Source: Sympetrum striolatum (taxonomy: Eukaryota; Arthropoda; Insecta; Odonata; Libellulidae). Taken from it: 64,000 nt of DNA. Position numbers and translations under genes: made by a program. Shown piece by piece: positions 42,250-52,599 of this stretch; within the stretch, counting starts at the first letter, position 1, and each line of letters opens with the position of its first letter. The notes beneath the pieces are model-generated. The model searched no databases and was not told the DNA's origin. It saw nothing but the letters and a program-made list of their open reading frames with translations. The stretch is taken from positions 34,838,216 to 34,902,215 of the forward strand of contig OX388352.1 of assembly GCA_947579665.1 (NCBI GenBank), written 5' to 3'.

Positions 42250-43555
42250 AAAGAAATAGCAAATTAAACCATTTTCATTACTTTACTGCAGGTTAATACT
42301 TTATTCTGCGGACATGGTCAGGCTTGAAATTTTTACTGTTAATTACTGCTGACTTAATTCTTAGACAAAGATAAGTATATAACTTTATTAATGAAAATTA
42401 ACTTATTAATTTGAAAAAAATTTATAGTAAAATCTTATCGAATTCATATCAAGCAGAAGAAAGTATGATTATGTAAAAAATAATAGTGAACTGAATATAG
42501 GTCGGACGCAAAGGTAAAGAAAATGCAGAAAATATTTCATAAATATTGGATTCTGAAATATCGCACACCAAAATTTATTATTGATTTTAAATAGGCTCAA
42601 GTATTCTAATAACATAGTCTACGTAAGCAGGTCACGTTACGATAAAATTCAGTTGACTAATTCCATTTAAATTCAAACGAGAATTTCCGTTTTGAGAATT
42701 GTCTCAAAAAACTCATAAATGAAAAAAATAAATTCAAATGATTCATTGAAGTAATGAGCTTAAAATTACTTGAAACTGAAATGGAAACCATAATATAAGT
42801 TACGCATTTCATATAGAACAACAGCCTACCAATTTAAAAGTTCGGATTCAAATCCAAACTATTTCAATTTTCCGATCCTTAAATTTCTTTATCCGAAATT
42901 AGTATTAGGTACGTCTTATATTAATCATTTAAGCTTTGATTAAATTTTATTGGATTCATTTACTGACAGGAGCAGGCATAAACTTTCAACTGTTTTTTTC
43001 AAATGAGGATGACCGTTATCTCAAACACAACTACATCCGTTGGCCCTACAATTTAAAATCTTTGGTCGAATCGTTCCAAATACTATTTTTAAATAAGCCC
43101 ATGAAATATAACTCCCGAGATAATGGTAAATATATCAGAAAATATTACTTTCATTTTAGGATATAATATAACGTCCTTATATTCGTGCATAAGAGAAAAA
43201 ATACTTATCAACACTTAATTCTATTTTAGAGATCATTAAGCAAGTTCAAAAGCGATATAATTCAGCAGGATACTGATTAAAGTGAAAATGAATGTGTGTA
43301 GATCTTAGAGACACGAGAACCCAAACTTATGTAACGATCCTACACATTAATATTACGCAATGGTGGCACTCAGAGTATCTGAAATATCAGGCAGTCGAAG
43401 AAATTAGATTAAATGTACTATGAGAAATTTCTAATTCTCAATTTCCGTATATCTTAATACAGGACTTTCGCTATTTCTACGCATCGATATATCTACTTAG
43501 GTTTCCCATAATCTTACAAGAGATTCCTTGGAAAATTTCTGGAGTAGTTTAGGTA
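42250..43555. other. Inferred intron 1, AT-rich, nothing recognised
   Basis: Sequence between exon 2 and the SINE remnant. It holds no convincing coding signal or repeat. The rest of intron 1 (43725-44059) is likewise empty. Confidence 0.4.
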
Positions 43556-43559
43556 ATCA

Positions 43560-43720
43560 ATGAACGAAGAACTAAATAACGAGGCCGGTATTCAAACCCC
43601 AATCTCTCACTCGCCGTGAGGACGGGACAAACACCTGGAACGTTGGAGAACCGGTTTTGAATCGCGGCTACGTCAATTTTGTTCTCCTCTGTTCCATTCC
43701 GTAAGATTATAAACTTAACG
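43560..43720 (-). mobile_element. tRNA-derived SINE remnant
   Basis: On the minus strand GGTTTGAATACC resembles a Pol III B box, preceded by a degraded tRNA-like head (CACGGCGAGTGAGAGATTGG). Boundaries are uncertain and no tail is clear. It is placed with the two other tRNA-like remnants at 48.1 and 48.8 kb on the basis of this B-box-like core. Confidence 0.35.
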
Positions 43721-44059
43721 CGCTTTTGTCTTCGATGACATAATTGCAATTTCCCTGGATTCGTTCAGGAAAGTCAATCACGAAACTTGTAAAACTTTTG
43801 AAATCTGACCATTCCAGATTCAATTATCTTTTAAAATACATTGAGGAAATTTTATACGAACGGATAAAATAACAAGGAATAGTGTTTCTTATTTAAGCAA
43901 TACCCGAAATTAATTGAGATTTTACAAAACTCGGGGATGATGCACAATAACTACGTTACAGTAATTGATAAAACATCGACTCATAACTAGGAAAGTTAAT
44001 TATTGCAAAAATATACATCTCAAGAAAAATATATGCATTAATTATCTTAAACAACTTAC

Positions 44060-44292
44060 CAATTCCGAGAGGATTAGGGCCACCGCCGTCGTTTATGGGA
44101 TTGCTGTTCTTCACAATTCAAACTTCAAAATCTAACGGTTTTTTTAAACAGTGACTTAAGAACAACACTAGACGAGGTCTGCGCAGGAACTGAGAAGATT
44201 GCCATCTGGGTAATCTATGATCAGAGTTGCCTTCACCTGATTGGTCGGATCCAAATTACTCGAGGATGACCACGCACATAATCAGTTAACAA
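44060..44292 (-). promoter_or_regulatory. Promoter and non-coding exon 1 of the unrecognised gene
   Basis: Read on the minus strand, this region has GACCAATCAGGTG (a CCAAT-box-like element, about 44240) and ATTACCCAGA. A conserved CGTCTAGTGTTGTTC follows at about 44176, then an exon that ends ATTG|GTAAGTT at 44060. No start codon in a usable frame is seen, so the exon is probably 5' UTR. The same elements occur in the same order on the plus strand at 47151-47388, and that conservation is the main evidence. Confidence 0.5.
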
Positions 44293-44475
44293 TTATTTAA
44301 ATAATTATAACGATTATATTGGCATTATATATTATAAATTATCATTTAATGCGGCTTTAAACTTGTTTGAAGCTAAAATTTTTCTTAAATGTCATTTTAA
44401 AAATACATTATAATTTCGAATTCGTCGTCAATGACCACGCCCACAATCAGTTAAAAATTAATTAATTATTAAATT
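44266..44475. repeat. Direct duplication, about 165 bp period, upstream of the minus-strand promoter
   Basis: ATGACCACGC followed by an ATAATCAGTTAA-like sequence occurs at 44266 and again at 44431 (ATGACCACGCCCACAATCAG). Both are followed by AT-rich sequence. The inverted copy at 47.15 kb has this block once. Confidence 0.55.
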
Positions 44476-45120
44476 AATTAACTTGGGATGAGATACTATA
44501 AAATATTATTTTAATCCAGATTTTTTCTTATTCTGAATGTTAATTTATCTTAAATGTAATATTTTATTACTAACTTTAATTTGGCCCTATATCGTTAGTG
44601 TTTTCACGGAATAAAGGTTATACGGAACGAAAACTATATTACGATTTTCATTGCTACTTTTCTAAATTTGTTGGATAACTCTTACATGTATTTCAAGATC
44701 ATGAAAATATCACAAAATATTAGAGCTTATTCTTAGAATATCGACACGCATTCTTATCTGCAAAAAAAAACAACTAAAAACGTTACTTTCCATCTTTGGA
44801 ATTTCCGGATTCTAAATGAAAAAAACACACAATGGTGATTTGGAATACATTTGTTTAGCTCTTACTAATATTCCCTTTCAACTGAGTAAGAATATACGTT
44901 TCACTCGATGGATTTCATATGGATTTATGCCTGTTATACTATTAAAAGATTTATTCCAAACTATCCCCAGTAAATAAAGGCAAAATGTTCAAATGAAACT
45001 ACCTTTGACAGCAAGGCGAACTTTATTAATCGAAAAAAACAGGTTTACCCAAGGAATTGAATTGTATTAATGATAGATTTACACGACCATAGACGTTCAG
45101 TCCTATAAGTACTTAAAAAA

Positions 45121-45240
45121 TCCATGATGAGGAAACTTTTACTTAACCACTAATTTTTAACCTAGTGGTCTAGTAAAAGTTTCCTTACCATGATTATTTT
45201 AATAGTTAATTACTTCCACAAAATTGACCCTGAATCTGCA
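45121..45240. repeat. Palindrome of PLE terminal sequence
   Basis: The arms 45121-45153 and 45163-45195 are inverted copies of each other (right arm TAGTGGTCTAGTAAAAGTTT, then CCTTACCATGA). The right arm matches the outer end of the PLE at 52529-52558, and similarity continues beyond it (CACAAAATTGACCCTGAATC against CACAAAATTAACCCTGAATC). No PLE body lies between the arms. Confidence 0.65.
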
Positions 45241-45244
45241 TCGT

Positions 45245-47140
45245 CTATAGTTCTTTTTCCAATAGCCTCTAACTAGAATTTATCTATCACAGATTTCATT
45301 TTAGTTGATGTACTACTGATTTAACTGAGCTTACTTTTACTCTTCCATGATTTGAGTAATTTACACTATTGCTTCTAATGATATACACAAGAGATCAAAG
45401 GGGTGAGTTGAATGACATGCACTGGCACAAATTTCAATATCTAGCTCAAACATCAAAGATGTTGTACTTACCTTAATATTGCATCACTCTCAGATAATGA
45501 TATGTCAGCGAAGATTAAAAGAAGATCACCTGGAATCAGAACATTAAAATTAATTCACACTGATGCCTTGTTTCGTGCTTCATGTTTAAGACTTCATCAT
45601 CACTGATACACATTTCTACACATATATAAGGAAAAGACTGCAGAGCTGAGATTCAATTGTCGATATGCGTTTTGAATTAAAGTATTTCATAAGTAGATTC
45701 TCAAGGATCACTCACACTCACAGTAAAGATGAAGGATGTCCCATCTTGATCACTTTTCACGAAATCACTCCACCTTGATACCAAAATATATACGAACATG
45801 AAAATCACTTAATTTTACGCCGCCATTTCTCACGTGGCCTTACAGCAATCACGAGGCGATTATAGGGCCTCCTACCGCAGTTTTAAGAATTTCCGTTCGT
45901 CTTAAAAAGCTTGAATTACGTAAATGACGTTTCAAGAACAGTGAGTAACATCAGGTGACTTACAATTTTCGTTACCGTTCTCTAATGGCGGTCATTATCT
46001 GCTTCTAAATGTGCCTGCCCCGTTTTCTTGTGACATATACAGGCGTAAATGTTTCTTTCTCTTCTTGTTGAAGACTTTAGACGGCTAAGATGGGTTTTAA
46101 ACCTTGCAATGTTTAGAGAATAACTTTCATCGGAGTGAATACGGAATCTTTAGGTTTAGGATATCTGAAGTTCATGAAGTAAAGTGTGCATGAGGTAACA
46201 TAGTGTATAAGTGAATAAATGAAATTCATCTCTTGAAGTTTTTGTCTGTAACGATGGTGTAAATTATTACAGTAAATGACGTGAAAGGACATAGTCAACT
46301 AAACACAAAGGAAGATCTTGTAAATCCGGAAGCATGAAGAAAGAAATTGAAGAGGCAAAAACCGTATGTATGTAAACTACAAATGTATGAATGTCGATTT
46401 GCTGATGCATCGAAAAGGCATTCCTGATCATGTGGTGAAGGATATTCCGTGTCAGAATCAACTTTCATTGTTCTCACAGATACAGCCAACTTGACGTATA
46501 TATACTTTATATATTTATTAGCGTTAAAATCAAGGTGATGAAATCATGGGGGAATATGTTTACTTCCAAATTTGGTCTTCCATTATGGTATACATTAAGC
46601 TACAATTTTATGGTAAACTAATGAAAGCATATTTGAAAACTTCAAACCATTCATTTGTTTTCTTGCAACTAACAAAATCCATTGATGAAGTTATCTTATT
46701 TGTTTTTATACTGAATCATTGATATTACCGGGATTTATTGAAAATGCGAAACATTCCTTATTTTGATTTAGTATTATCACTATTACCAACAGAGTATATA
46801 TTTAATAATGAATGACAGGAGTACGTGAGATTATCGTATAAATAATATTTTTTCGCCGATGCTATAGGGTATCGACATTCTATGAATAGGGTCAATAATA
46901 TGCATTGATCTTATGCTCTTTGAATATATTTATATAATTATTTAAAAAACTGAAACGTAATAAAGGAAATCGTGAAATTGCTTTAATTCCGTTACCGTTA
47001 TCTCGTTTGCTCCCTACCGTGATAAGGCAAAATTTAATCAATGTATATAAAATGATATTAAAGAAAAATTAACGCTCCAAATAATTTTATAATTCAGTTA
47101 AGATAAGAATCCACAATAATTCACTCCAATTTCATTTTTT
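45245..47140. other. Spacer between the two head-to-head gene copies
   Basis: About 1.9 kb of AT-rich sequence with nothing supported apart from the weak exon noted at 45472-45529. The overlapping open frames at 46113-46489 (minus) share no family motif. Confidence 0.4.
45472..45529 (-). other. Possible isolated 58-nt exon
   Basis: Bounded on the minus strand by GATTCCAG and a TTAAG|GTAAGT donor. One frame is open and ends in SESDAIL, resembling SSDAILETD in the third exon unit at 62 kb. It has no linked neighbouring exon in a known frame. A chance splice-site pair is quite possible. Confidence 0.2.
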
Positions 47141-47150
47141 TTTTTAATTA

Positions 47151-47388
47151 TTAACTGATTTACTGTGGGGGGCATCGACGATGAATTTGGATCTGACCAA
47201 TCACGTGAAACCAATTCTGATGACAGATTACCCAGAGTGCTCTTTTCTCAATTGCTGTAAAGATGTCGTCTAGTGTTGTCGCTATGTCACATTGTTAAAA
47301 AAAACCGTTAAAGTTTGAATTTCGCGAATGGAAGAAAAGGAATAAGATCGAAGAAGACCTTGATCGAGTCCTATGTCATCATTATTTG
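47151..47388 (+). promoter_or_regulatory. Inverted copy of the gene promoter and exon 1
   Basis: It aligns with 44060-44292 read in reverse: TTAACTGATT, then AATTTGGATC and GACCAATCACGTG (CCAAT plus an E-box). GATTACCCAGA, CGTCTAGTGTTGTC and a run of A followed by CCGTTA come next, and the block ends ATTATTTG|GTAAGTTG at 47388. An ATG at 47328 opens a frame of only five codons, so exon 1 looks non-coding here too. Divergence from the other arm is substantial, so the duplication is old. Confidence 0.55.
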
Positions 47389-47399
47389 GTAAGTTGCGT

Positions 47400-48050
47400 T
47401 AAATACCTTAATTAAATTTACATTGACCGTTGTTTTTATGAAAATATTTCATTTTGAGAGCTTCAAACCGATTCTTCAACCACTATCATAGCGTTGTATT
47501 ATTGCCTTATGTTAGATTGTTTGTAAATCTGAATTTATTTCTGGAATCTCTTATATTAGAAACAATCTTCATTTTACACTTTTTACGTTCGCATGAAATT
47601 TCCTCATTGTATACTTTAAATCAAATTGGAATAGGAAACATCAGATTACATAAATCAATGTTTACTAAGTTTCGTGATTGAATTTCGTCAACTAATTCAA
47701 GTAAATTCCAACGAAGCTTTCATTATCAAAGGTACAAGCGTGTTGCGTGCTTAATTTTAGAGAATGCAAAGTAGGAGAAAGGGTCTGACGTAATTTTGTT
47801 TCGAACATGGATCTTCCATGCATAAGTTGTAGCTTAGTTCATTGCTTACTTATACTACCTGAAAATAGTTTCCAAATTCAGTCCTATCAGTTTTTGAGCG
47901 GGAAATCAGGTATATCAATCCGTAGATAATATGTCATCTTTTGCAATGAATATAAAATGGCAGCTCAAGGTTTCTTGTGACCTTGTAGAGCACTGTTAAA
48001 TGTGATCAGTTTACCAGAATCGTACCTGAAGTGTTTAATGTTACTGAAAG
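47400..48050. other. Inferred intron 1 of the plus-strand copy
   Basis: Nothing recognised. The open frame at 47454-47681 has no family motif. The SINE remnants at 48.1 and 48.8 kb fall in the same inferred intron. Confidence 0.35.
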
Positions 48051-48057
48051 AAACGTG

Positions 48058-48150
48058 GGACGGGAATTCGGACCAACCGGAATTCAAACCCAGACCTCGT
48101 ACTTGGCAGAGGGTTCCTCTATCCTACTGGCAAAAATACCAGCCCCGTGA
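48058..48150 (-). mobile_element. tRNA-derived SINE remnant
   Basis: On the minus strand CAGTAGGATAGAGGAACCC and GGGTTTGAATTCC sit at the spacing of Pol III A and B boxes of a tRNA-like head, followed by unrelated sequence. Confidence 0.45.
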
Positions 48151-48794
48151 TAACGACACTTAGGTTTGAGTCACACGTTTGCGTATTAATCCGTAGTTCT
48201 AAGCTATCACTGACGTCTTTAATTTGCAATTTTTTCCTGTTAGTTTATCGCTGAGAATTAGCGGATATCCCAAAACTGTTAGTGTAACGGTCATCTTTGT
48301 TTGAAAATTGAACGGAAGGGAGATGAATGCTCAGCTATGCATCAACATGATTTTGATACTTAATTCAGTTTTCATTCTTTTCAAAAGCAATTTTGTTTTT
48401 GTGTCCTTTTGCGTTATCTTCTTTTTTAATTTGGCTTTTACAGGTTTCGATAAGTGATTTTTTCTGTTCAGCTCGAAATAGTTCGCCGCTATCCTATCAC
48501 AGAAATCCGAATAATTGCTTTTGATTATTTAACTTAAAAACGTCATTTAATTCCTTTAACAATCCTTGAGCTAGAATTTTGTGAATTTTAACCAAATGTC
48601 ATTAACGATGTTGTAAGGGTTATAAAAACTTCAACATAACGGAAATCTCATTTGAAAATTACCCGTCATGCCTGGGGTCCTGGTTCATACCAAGCCATAT
48701 CTTTAAAACGGCACAAAAAATTTGATTGAAGCGTAAATGACAAATGGGAAGATGTGCCTTGAAACTTTTTTTAGTGAACTAAAGGAAGAAAAAA

Positions 48795-48890
48795 ATAACG
48801 TCTTAACCGAGACTCAAGCTCGGATCTTTCCATTGCTAGGCGGTTGCTAAATCTGAACTACCGGAGGAAAGTCCAGTACCAGGCTAACTC
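48795..48890 (-). mobile_element. tRNA-derived SINE remnant
   Basis: On the minus strand GGTAGTTCAGATTTAGCAA resembles an A box and GAGCTTGAGTCTC resembles a B box. Both lie at tRNA-like spacing, with a T-rich run downstream. Sequence decay makes it unlikely to be a real tRNA gene. Confidence 0.5.
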
Positions 48891-49358
48891 AAGAAAGAGG
48901 TTTCTTTAATTATTTTAAATTAATGCTAAAATTTCCCTCGTATTTCTTTTCGACGGAAGTAATCATTTAGCACGAACGGTATTCATATCAACAGTCCTTG
49001 TGTGATTTTTAACCGAAGTAGGTATTTGAAATTGCTCTTAGCTTTATATTGTTGCATCAAGTGTATGCTGAAGTACTTGATGTAATTTTGTGATTCATTA
49101 TTACTTTCTCTGACTAATATTTTTATTTCATATTATTCATTTTTTATTTTATCAATATTTCCAAGCCGATTTGATTATGGAATTTGTGGTTTTAAAATAA
49201 CAGAAATTTTTATTTTAGTATTACCGGTTCATTCCTACGCACAGTCTTAAAGAATAGATCTTGATTAAGATTAATTGGTCATCACGACTTAATTTAAATT
49301 GGTTTATATAATGGAGCATATATTTATATTTTTAAGGGAATGAGAAAGTGGATTTTAA

Positions 49359-49456
49359 TTCATTTTGATCAAGCTTCGGCCTCTTGAGTCTCCTGCCATG
49401 AAAGGAGTTGCCACCACAGGGGCGCGGGGTAATGTTCAACCGGATCACCATCTCAA
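49359..49456 (+). pseudogene. Diverged copy of exon 2 of the unrecognised gene
   Basis: It shares TTCATTTTGAT, an ATG in CTGCCATGAAAGG (49398), AATGTTC, ACCGGATC and a GTAAGA donor at 49457 with exon 2 at 42146-42241. The copy has insertions and encodes MKGVATTGARGNVQPDHHL, with the central part altered. Distance from exon 1 (about 1.97 kb) is close to that in the other copy (about 1.85 kb). No exon 3 is found; the PLE at 50.87 kb occupies the expected position. Probably a pseudogene. Confidence 0.55.
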
Positions 49457-50275
49457 GTAAGATGAACTTTCTTATATTTACATTTTATTATTTGACAAAT
49501 TTCTTCTCTTAGATGTATTTCAACAGTTTCTGGTTTCCATGTATCAAATAATGCAAGACATAGTTTTTTATGAAGAATCTTATATATTTACTGTATTCTA
49601 GAAGAAATCCCTCAAAAAATTAATAGAAATTTACCTGCTCTTAATAATATGTAGGATCGGTGGTGTATATTTTAAAATAATTATATTAACGTCAAGACAA
49701 ATTAAACAAACGACAGTTTACAGTCAAGTACCTCTTTTTTACTATATGTTGGTAGTATAATGTACGAACAGAAATTGAAAAGGCAATGATATGGGAATTA
49801 CTGCTCGAATGCTCTGCCACTTGGCTAAAATTTATTTTTCATCGTATTTTTACAAAGGTTTCGATGAGATTTCTCTAAGGTTCACCTTTTTGTCAAAGTT
49901 TCTAAGTCTGCTTGCTATTTACCGTATTTTTCAAATTAGCGAAGGAACATTGTTTTGGCGGAAAGAGATTTAAATCAAATTCAATATTAATAACTCCTTA
50001 AATAAATTCACACCTTTTGATGTAAAAATTAATATTCGAAAGGAATGCATAATTTACGGAACCGTGTTGATACATACTTACTTAATATCTTTTACAAATA
50101 TTTATGTATCATATAATGTTCATCTGTAAAATATTGCTCTTGAAGAATAGCTGTAAGTCTTCTCAATCACGAAAAATCTGCATTAATTATTTTTTTGCTC
50201 CACATGAATTAGCAGTAGTGCATTACTTTTTTCTCACAAGCATGAACTTTCCCTTTCTCGCGCCTTCATATATGA

Positions 50276-50392
50276 CTGTAAGAAGAAATGAAAGGTATTT
50301 ACATTCATACGATAACTTTTCCAGAACTGTTTTCTCTTTTGCTTTCCCTTTCCTTTGTTTTCTCTGACACTTTATACGAAAAAATGCGAGAA
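50276..50392 (+). repeat. Arm segment of the inverted duplication (partner 39775-39893)
   Basis: Plus-strand counterpart of the intron-2 segment at 39775-39893. Both hold ATACGATAA, AGAACT, TTTTGCTTTCCCTTTCC and AAAATGCGAG in the same order. It lies about 480 bp before the PLE. Confidence 0.6.
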
Positions 50393-50871
50393 TATGTGAT
50401 TCGGAAAGCACTAAATTGATCTGTCCTTTACAAAGTTTAAAGTTGCCTTCTTTGAAGCAACTAAGAAAGTTAAACTAATTTCACCTCTTTTTTATGTCCT
50501 TCAAGAATTCATAAAGAAAGAGGAAATGTTAATTGAAACTTGGGTTTTATGTAATGGTCAATGCAATTTCAGTTATAGGGTGTTGAAATATCATGCCGAA
50601 TATATTATTCTTTTTAAATAAAAAATGTAATTTTTTAACGATGACAAAAAGAAACACAATTGCTCTGAATTTATAACTGTGTTGGTCATCAAGAATACGA
50701 TTTTTTTCTGAACATAGAATCTTGCAATATTTTCAATAACTACACCAAAATTATAGCAATTTCTACGAGTAGTTACATAACAATACATAAGAAAGTTTGA
50801 ATTAAATTCCTCATCTTGAAACTCTTTCTTGATTACGAATTACTTTTTAAAATTAGAAATATATAAAAAAA

Positions 50872-51222
50872 TCCATAGTAAACCAACTCTCACAAGACTA
50901 CTAATTTATTATACGAATAACATGACCCAGGTTTCGTAGCGTCATCTTCAGGTGACAAAATAAATACACACTTCCGAATATATACACTCATGAAAGGAGG
51001 AGGGGGAGGGGTCAGAAGGTAGCAAGTAACGGAAGGAGGATAAAGGGGGAGGAAGGTGGAATGTGGGAGGGAGGGGGTAAGGGATGAGGCAAGTTACATA
51101 GCAAAGGTTCTCAATCACAATCCGTTGAATTGCAAGATATGCAGAGTTACAAAGTAAGTAATGAAAGCAAGAGTTACAAAGTAAGGCAAGGTCATTAAAA
51201 TCACTAAAATCAAAGAAGATCA
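50872..51222 (-). repeat. Left arm of the PLE inverted repeat
   Basis: The reverse complement of this block aligns with 52229-52559 throughout: CTTCTTTGATTTTAGTGATT, CCTTGCCTTACTTTGTAAC, ATTGTGATTGAGAACC, a C-rich tract and the hammerhead-like core. The arms differ by scattered substitutions and about 20 bp of length. Confidence 0.9.
50905..50964 (-). ncRNA. Hammerhead-like motif, PLE left arm (stem II damaged)
   Basis: On the minus strand CTGAAGA (50951-50945) is followed by a shortened stem II remnant (TGACGCTAC), then GAAAC and CTGG, then GTC (50926-50924), the usual cleavage triplet. Distal stem I could form between TTTATT and AATAAA at the ends. Compared with the right-arm copy, one side of stem II is lost, so catalysis is unlikely. 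Confidence 0.6.
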
Positions 51223-51237
51223 TTTCTGTAACGGTAA

Positions 51238-51825
51238 AGGTACGTCGACGACGTCATGTGTGTTTGGACAGGCACTGAACGCTCCCTTGACCTTTTCTCA
51301 AAAACCCTTAATTCTTTCCATAAGAAAATTAAATTCACCATTGAAAAAGACATCAACGGCAGTCTGCCTTATTTGGATCTTTTTATTTCCAATGCCAACG
51401 GACGGCATGAGTTTTCTATCTACAGGAAACTCTGCTATACTGATTGCACCATCAATAGCGACTCCTTTCATCCCCTCTCCCATAAATTGGCGGCATACAA
51501 CAGCATGATACACCGGCTACTGAGTGTACCCCTCTCCACACAAAGTTATCTTAACGAAGTGAACATTATTAAAAGTATTGCAGTTAAAAATGGTTCCTGC
51601 CCTGTGATAGTAGATCAAATTATAGAGATGAAGAGGAATAGAATGGCTTTGCACGACATTTTCCGAGTGCTTAAGTCTACTAAGATGAAGTGGTGTTCCC
51701 TTAAGTTCCACGGTAAAATCTACTACTCAGTGAGTAACAGTTTTCCCGCTACATTTAAATGTTCCTTCAAGACAGGCCCTAAACTGAAAGACTTAGGTAC
51801 TAGTTACATGCATAGGTCACTTTGA
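51238..51825 (+). pseudogene. PLE reverse transcriptase, C-terminal part
   Basis: The frame opens at 51238 and begins with the RT catalytic motif YVDDVM (51241). Everything upstream of it in the polymerase is missing. Recognisable PLE blocks follow: LPYLDLFISN, FSIYRKLCYTDCTINSD, SFHPLSHKLAAYNSMIHR and LLSVPLSTQSYL. After about residue 160 the sequence leaves the family pattern and stops at 51825. A +1 shift is needed to enter the endonuclease frame. Lacking fingers and palm motifs A and B, it cannot be an active polymerase. Confidence 0.88.
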
Positions 51826-51826
51826 G

Positions 51827-52138
51827 GTGTTTAACAGAAGTGGTGTTTATAGATTAAATTGTAATGATTGTGGTTGTTTTTATATTGGAAAAACCGGAAG
51901 ATTTTTCTCTGAACAGAAAAAAGAACATAAACGTGCTCTTATTAATAACAATCCGTCTGCCTCTCACTTCAGCCAGCATTTGCTTGAAAGAGGGCATACA
52001 AGTGAATTTGATAAGAAGGTACTCCACTTATTTGACAAAAGTGAGAGACTTAACGCTTTGGAGACTTTAGAAATCGCGAGGAACTCCTTGTCGAATATTG
52101 CAAACGAAAATCTGTTTCCTAACCTTTCTCCCATATAA
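51827..52138 (+). pseudogene. PLE GIY-YIG endonuclease domain
   Basis: Begins SGVYRLNCNDCGCFYIGKTG, the GIY...YIG core with the CxxC linker cysteines typical of PLEs. ARG-type and His positions follow (GRFFSEQKKEHKRA), then SHFSQHLLERGH and a Glu-containing LNALETLEI segment that supplies the catalytic Glu in this family. It ends at an intact stop after NLFPNLSPI. The domain itself looks undamaged, but it is out of frame with the RT part. Confidence 0.88.
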
Positions 52139-52228
52139 CAAACCCTCATTCTTTAATTTCCATAATCCTTTCCTAGCATCCCACCCATTGCCCCTCCCCC
52201 TTGCTCTTCACCTTTAACTCGTTGCGTC

Positions 52229-52559
52229 TTCTTTGATTTTAGTGATTTTAATGACCTTGCCTTACTTTGTAACTCTTTCTTTCCCTACTTACTTTGTAAT
52301 TCTGTATATCTTGCAATTCAATGAATTGTGATTGAGAACCTTTGCTATGCAACCTGCCTCATCCCTTACCCTCTCCCTCCAACATTCCACCTTCCTCCCC
52401 CTTTACTCCTCCTTCCGTTACTTGCTACCCTCCCCCTCCTCCTTCCATTCGGAAGTGTATTTTTATTTTGTCACCGGATGATGTAGCGACGCTACGAAAC
52501 CTGCGTCGTGTTATTCGGATAATAAATTAGTGGTCTAGTAAAAGTTTGTTTACCATGGA
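52229..52559 (+). repeat. Right arm of the PLE inverted repeat (3' UTR and terminus)
   Basis: It follows the GIY-YIG stop at 52138 after about 90 bp. It holds a C-rich tract (52340-52450) and the hammerhead-like motif near its outer end, and finishes TTAGTGGTCTAGTAAAAG. Related termini occur at 54686-54785 and 45163-45240. Confidence 0.88.
52462..52526 (+). ncRNA. Hammerhead-like motif, PLE right arm (core mutation)
   Basis: CAC (stem I), then CGGATGA (52475) where the core should be CTGANGA, so the conserved U is replaced by G. Next are one extra T, a stem II GTAGC-GAC-GCTAC (52483-52495), GAAAC, CTGC, GTC (52505-52507) and GTG closing stem I. TTTATT and AATAAA could pair distally. Stem III is only two base pairs, as described for PLE hammerheads, which are thought to act as dimers. 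The core change predicts loss of cleavage. Confidence 0.65.
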
Positions 52560-52599
52560 GTTTTTACAAGTTATTAAGTACCACAAAATTAACCCTGAA

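Larger units (their letters stand above)
50872..52559 (+). mobile_element. Penelope-like element, truncated, with inverted 3' end at its left side
   Basis: The body (51238-52138) keeps the last part of the PLE reverse transcriptase and the GIY-YIG endonuclease. To the left, 50872-51222 is an inverted copy of the element's own 3' region, 52229-52559. PLEs characteristically insert by target-primed reverse transcription and often leave 5'-truncated, partly inverted copies. The switch point is at about 51223-51237, right beside the RT catalytic motif. Both flanks carry the same outer end (TTTACCATGGA on the right, TCCATAGTAAA on the left). Confidence 0.88.

Noticed and set aside
48795..48890. 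Functional tRNA gene
   Set aside because: A- and B-box-like stretches are present but no complete cloverleaf with paired acceptor stem can be drawn; a SINE head explains it better.
51260..52149. Other open frames overlapping the PLE coding part on both strands
   Set aside because: Shadows of the RT and GIY-YIG frames.
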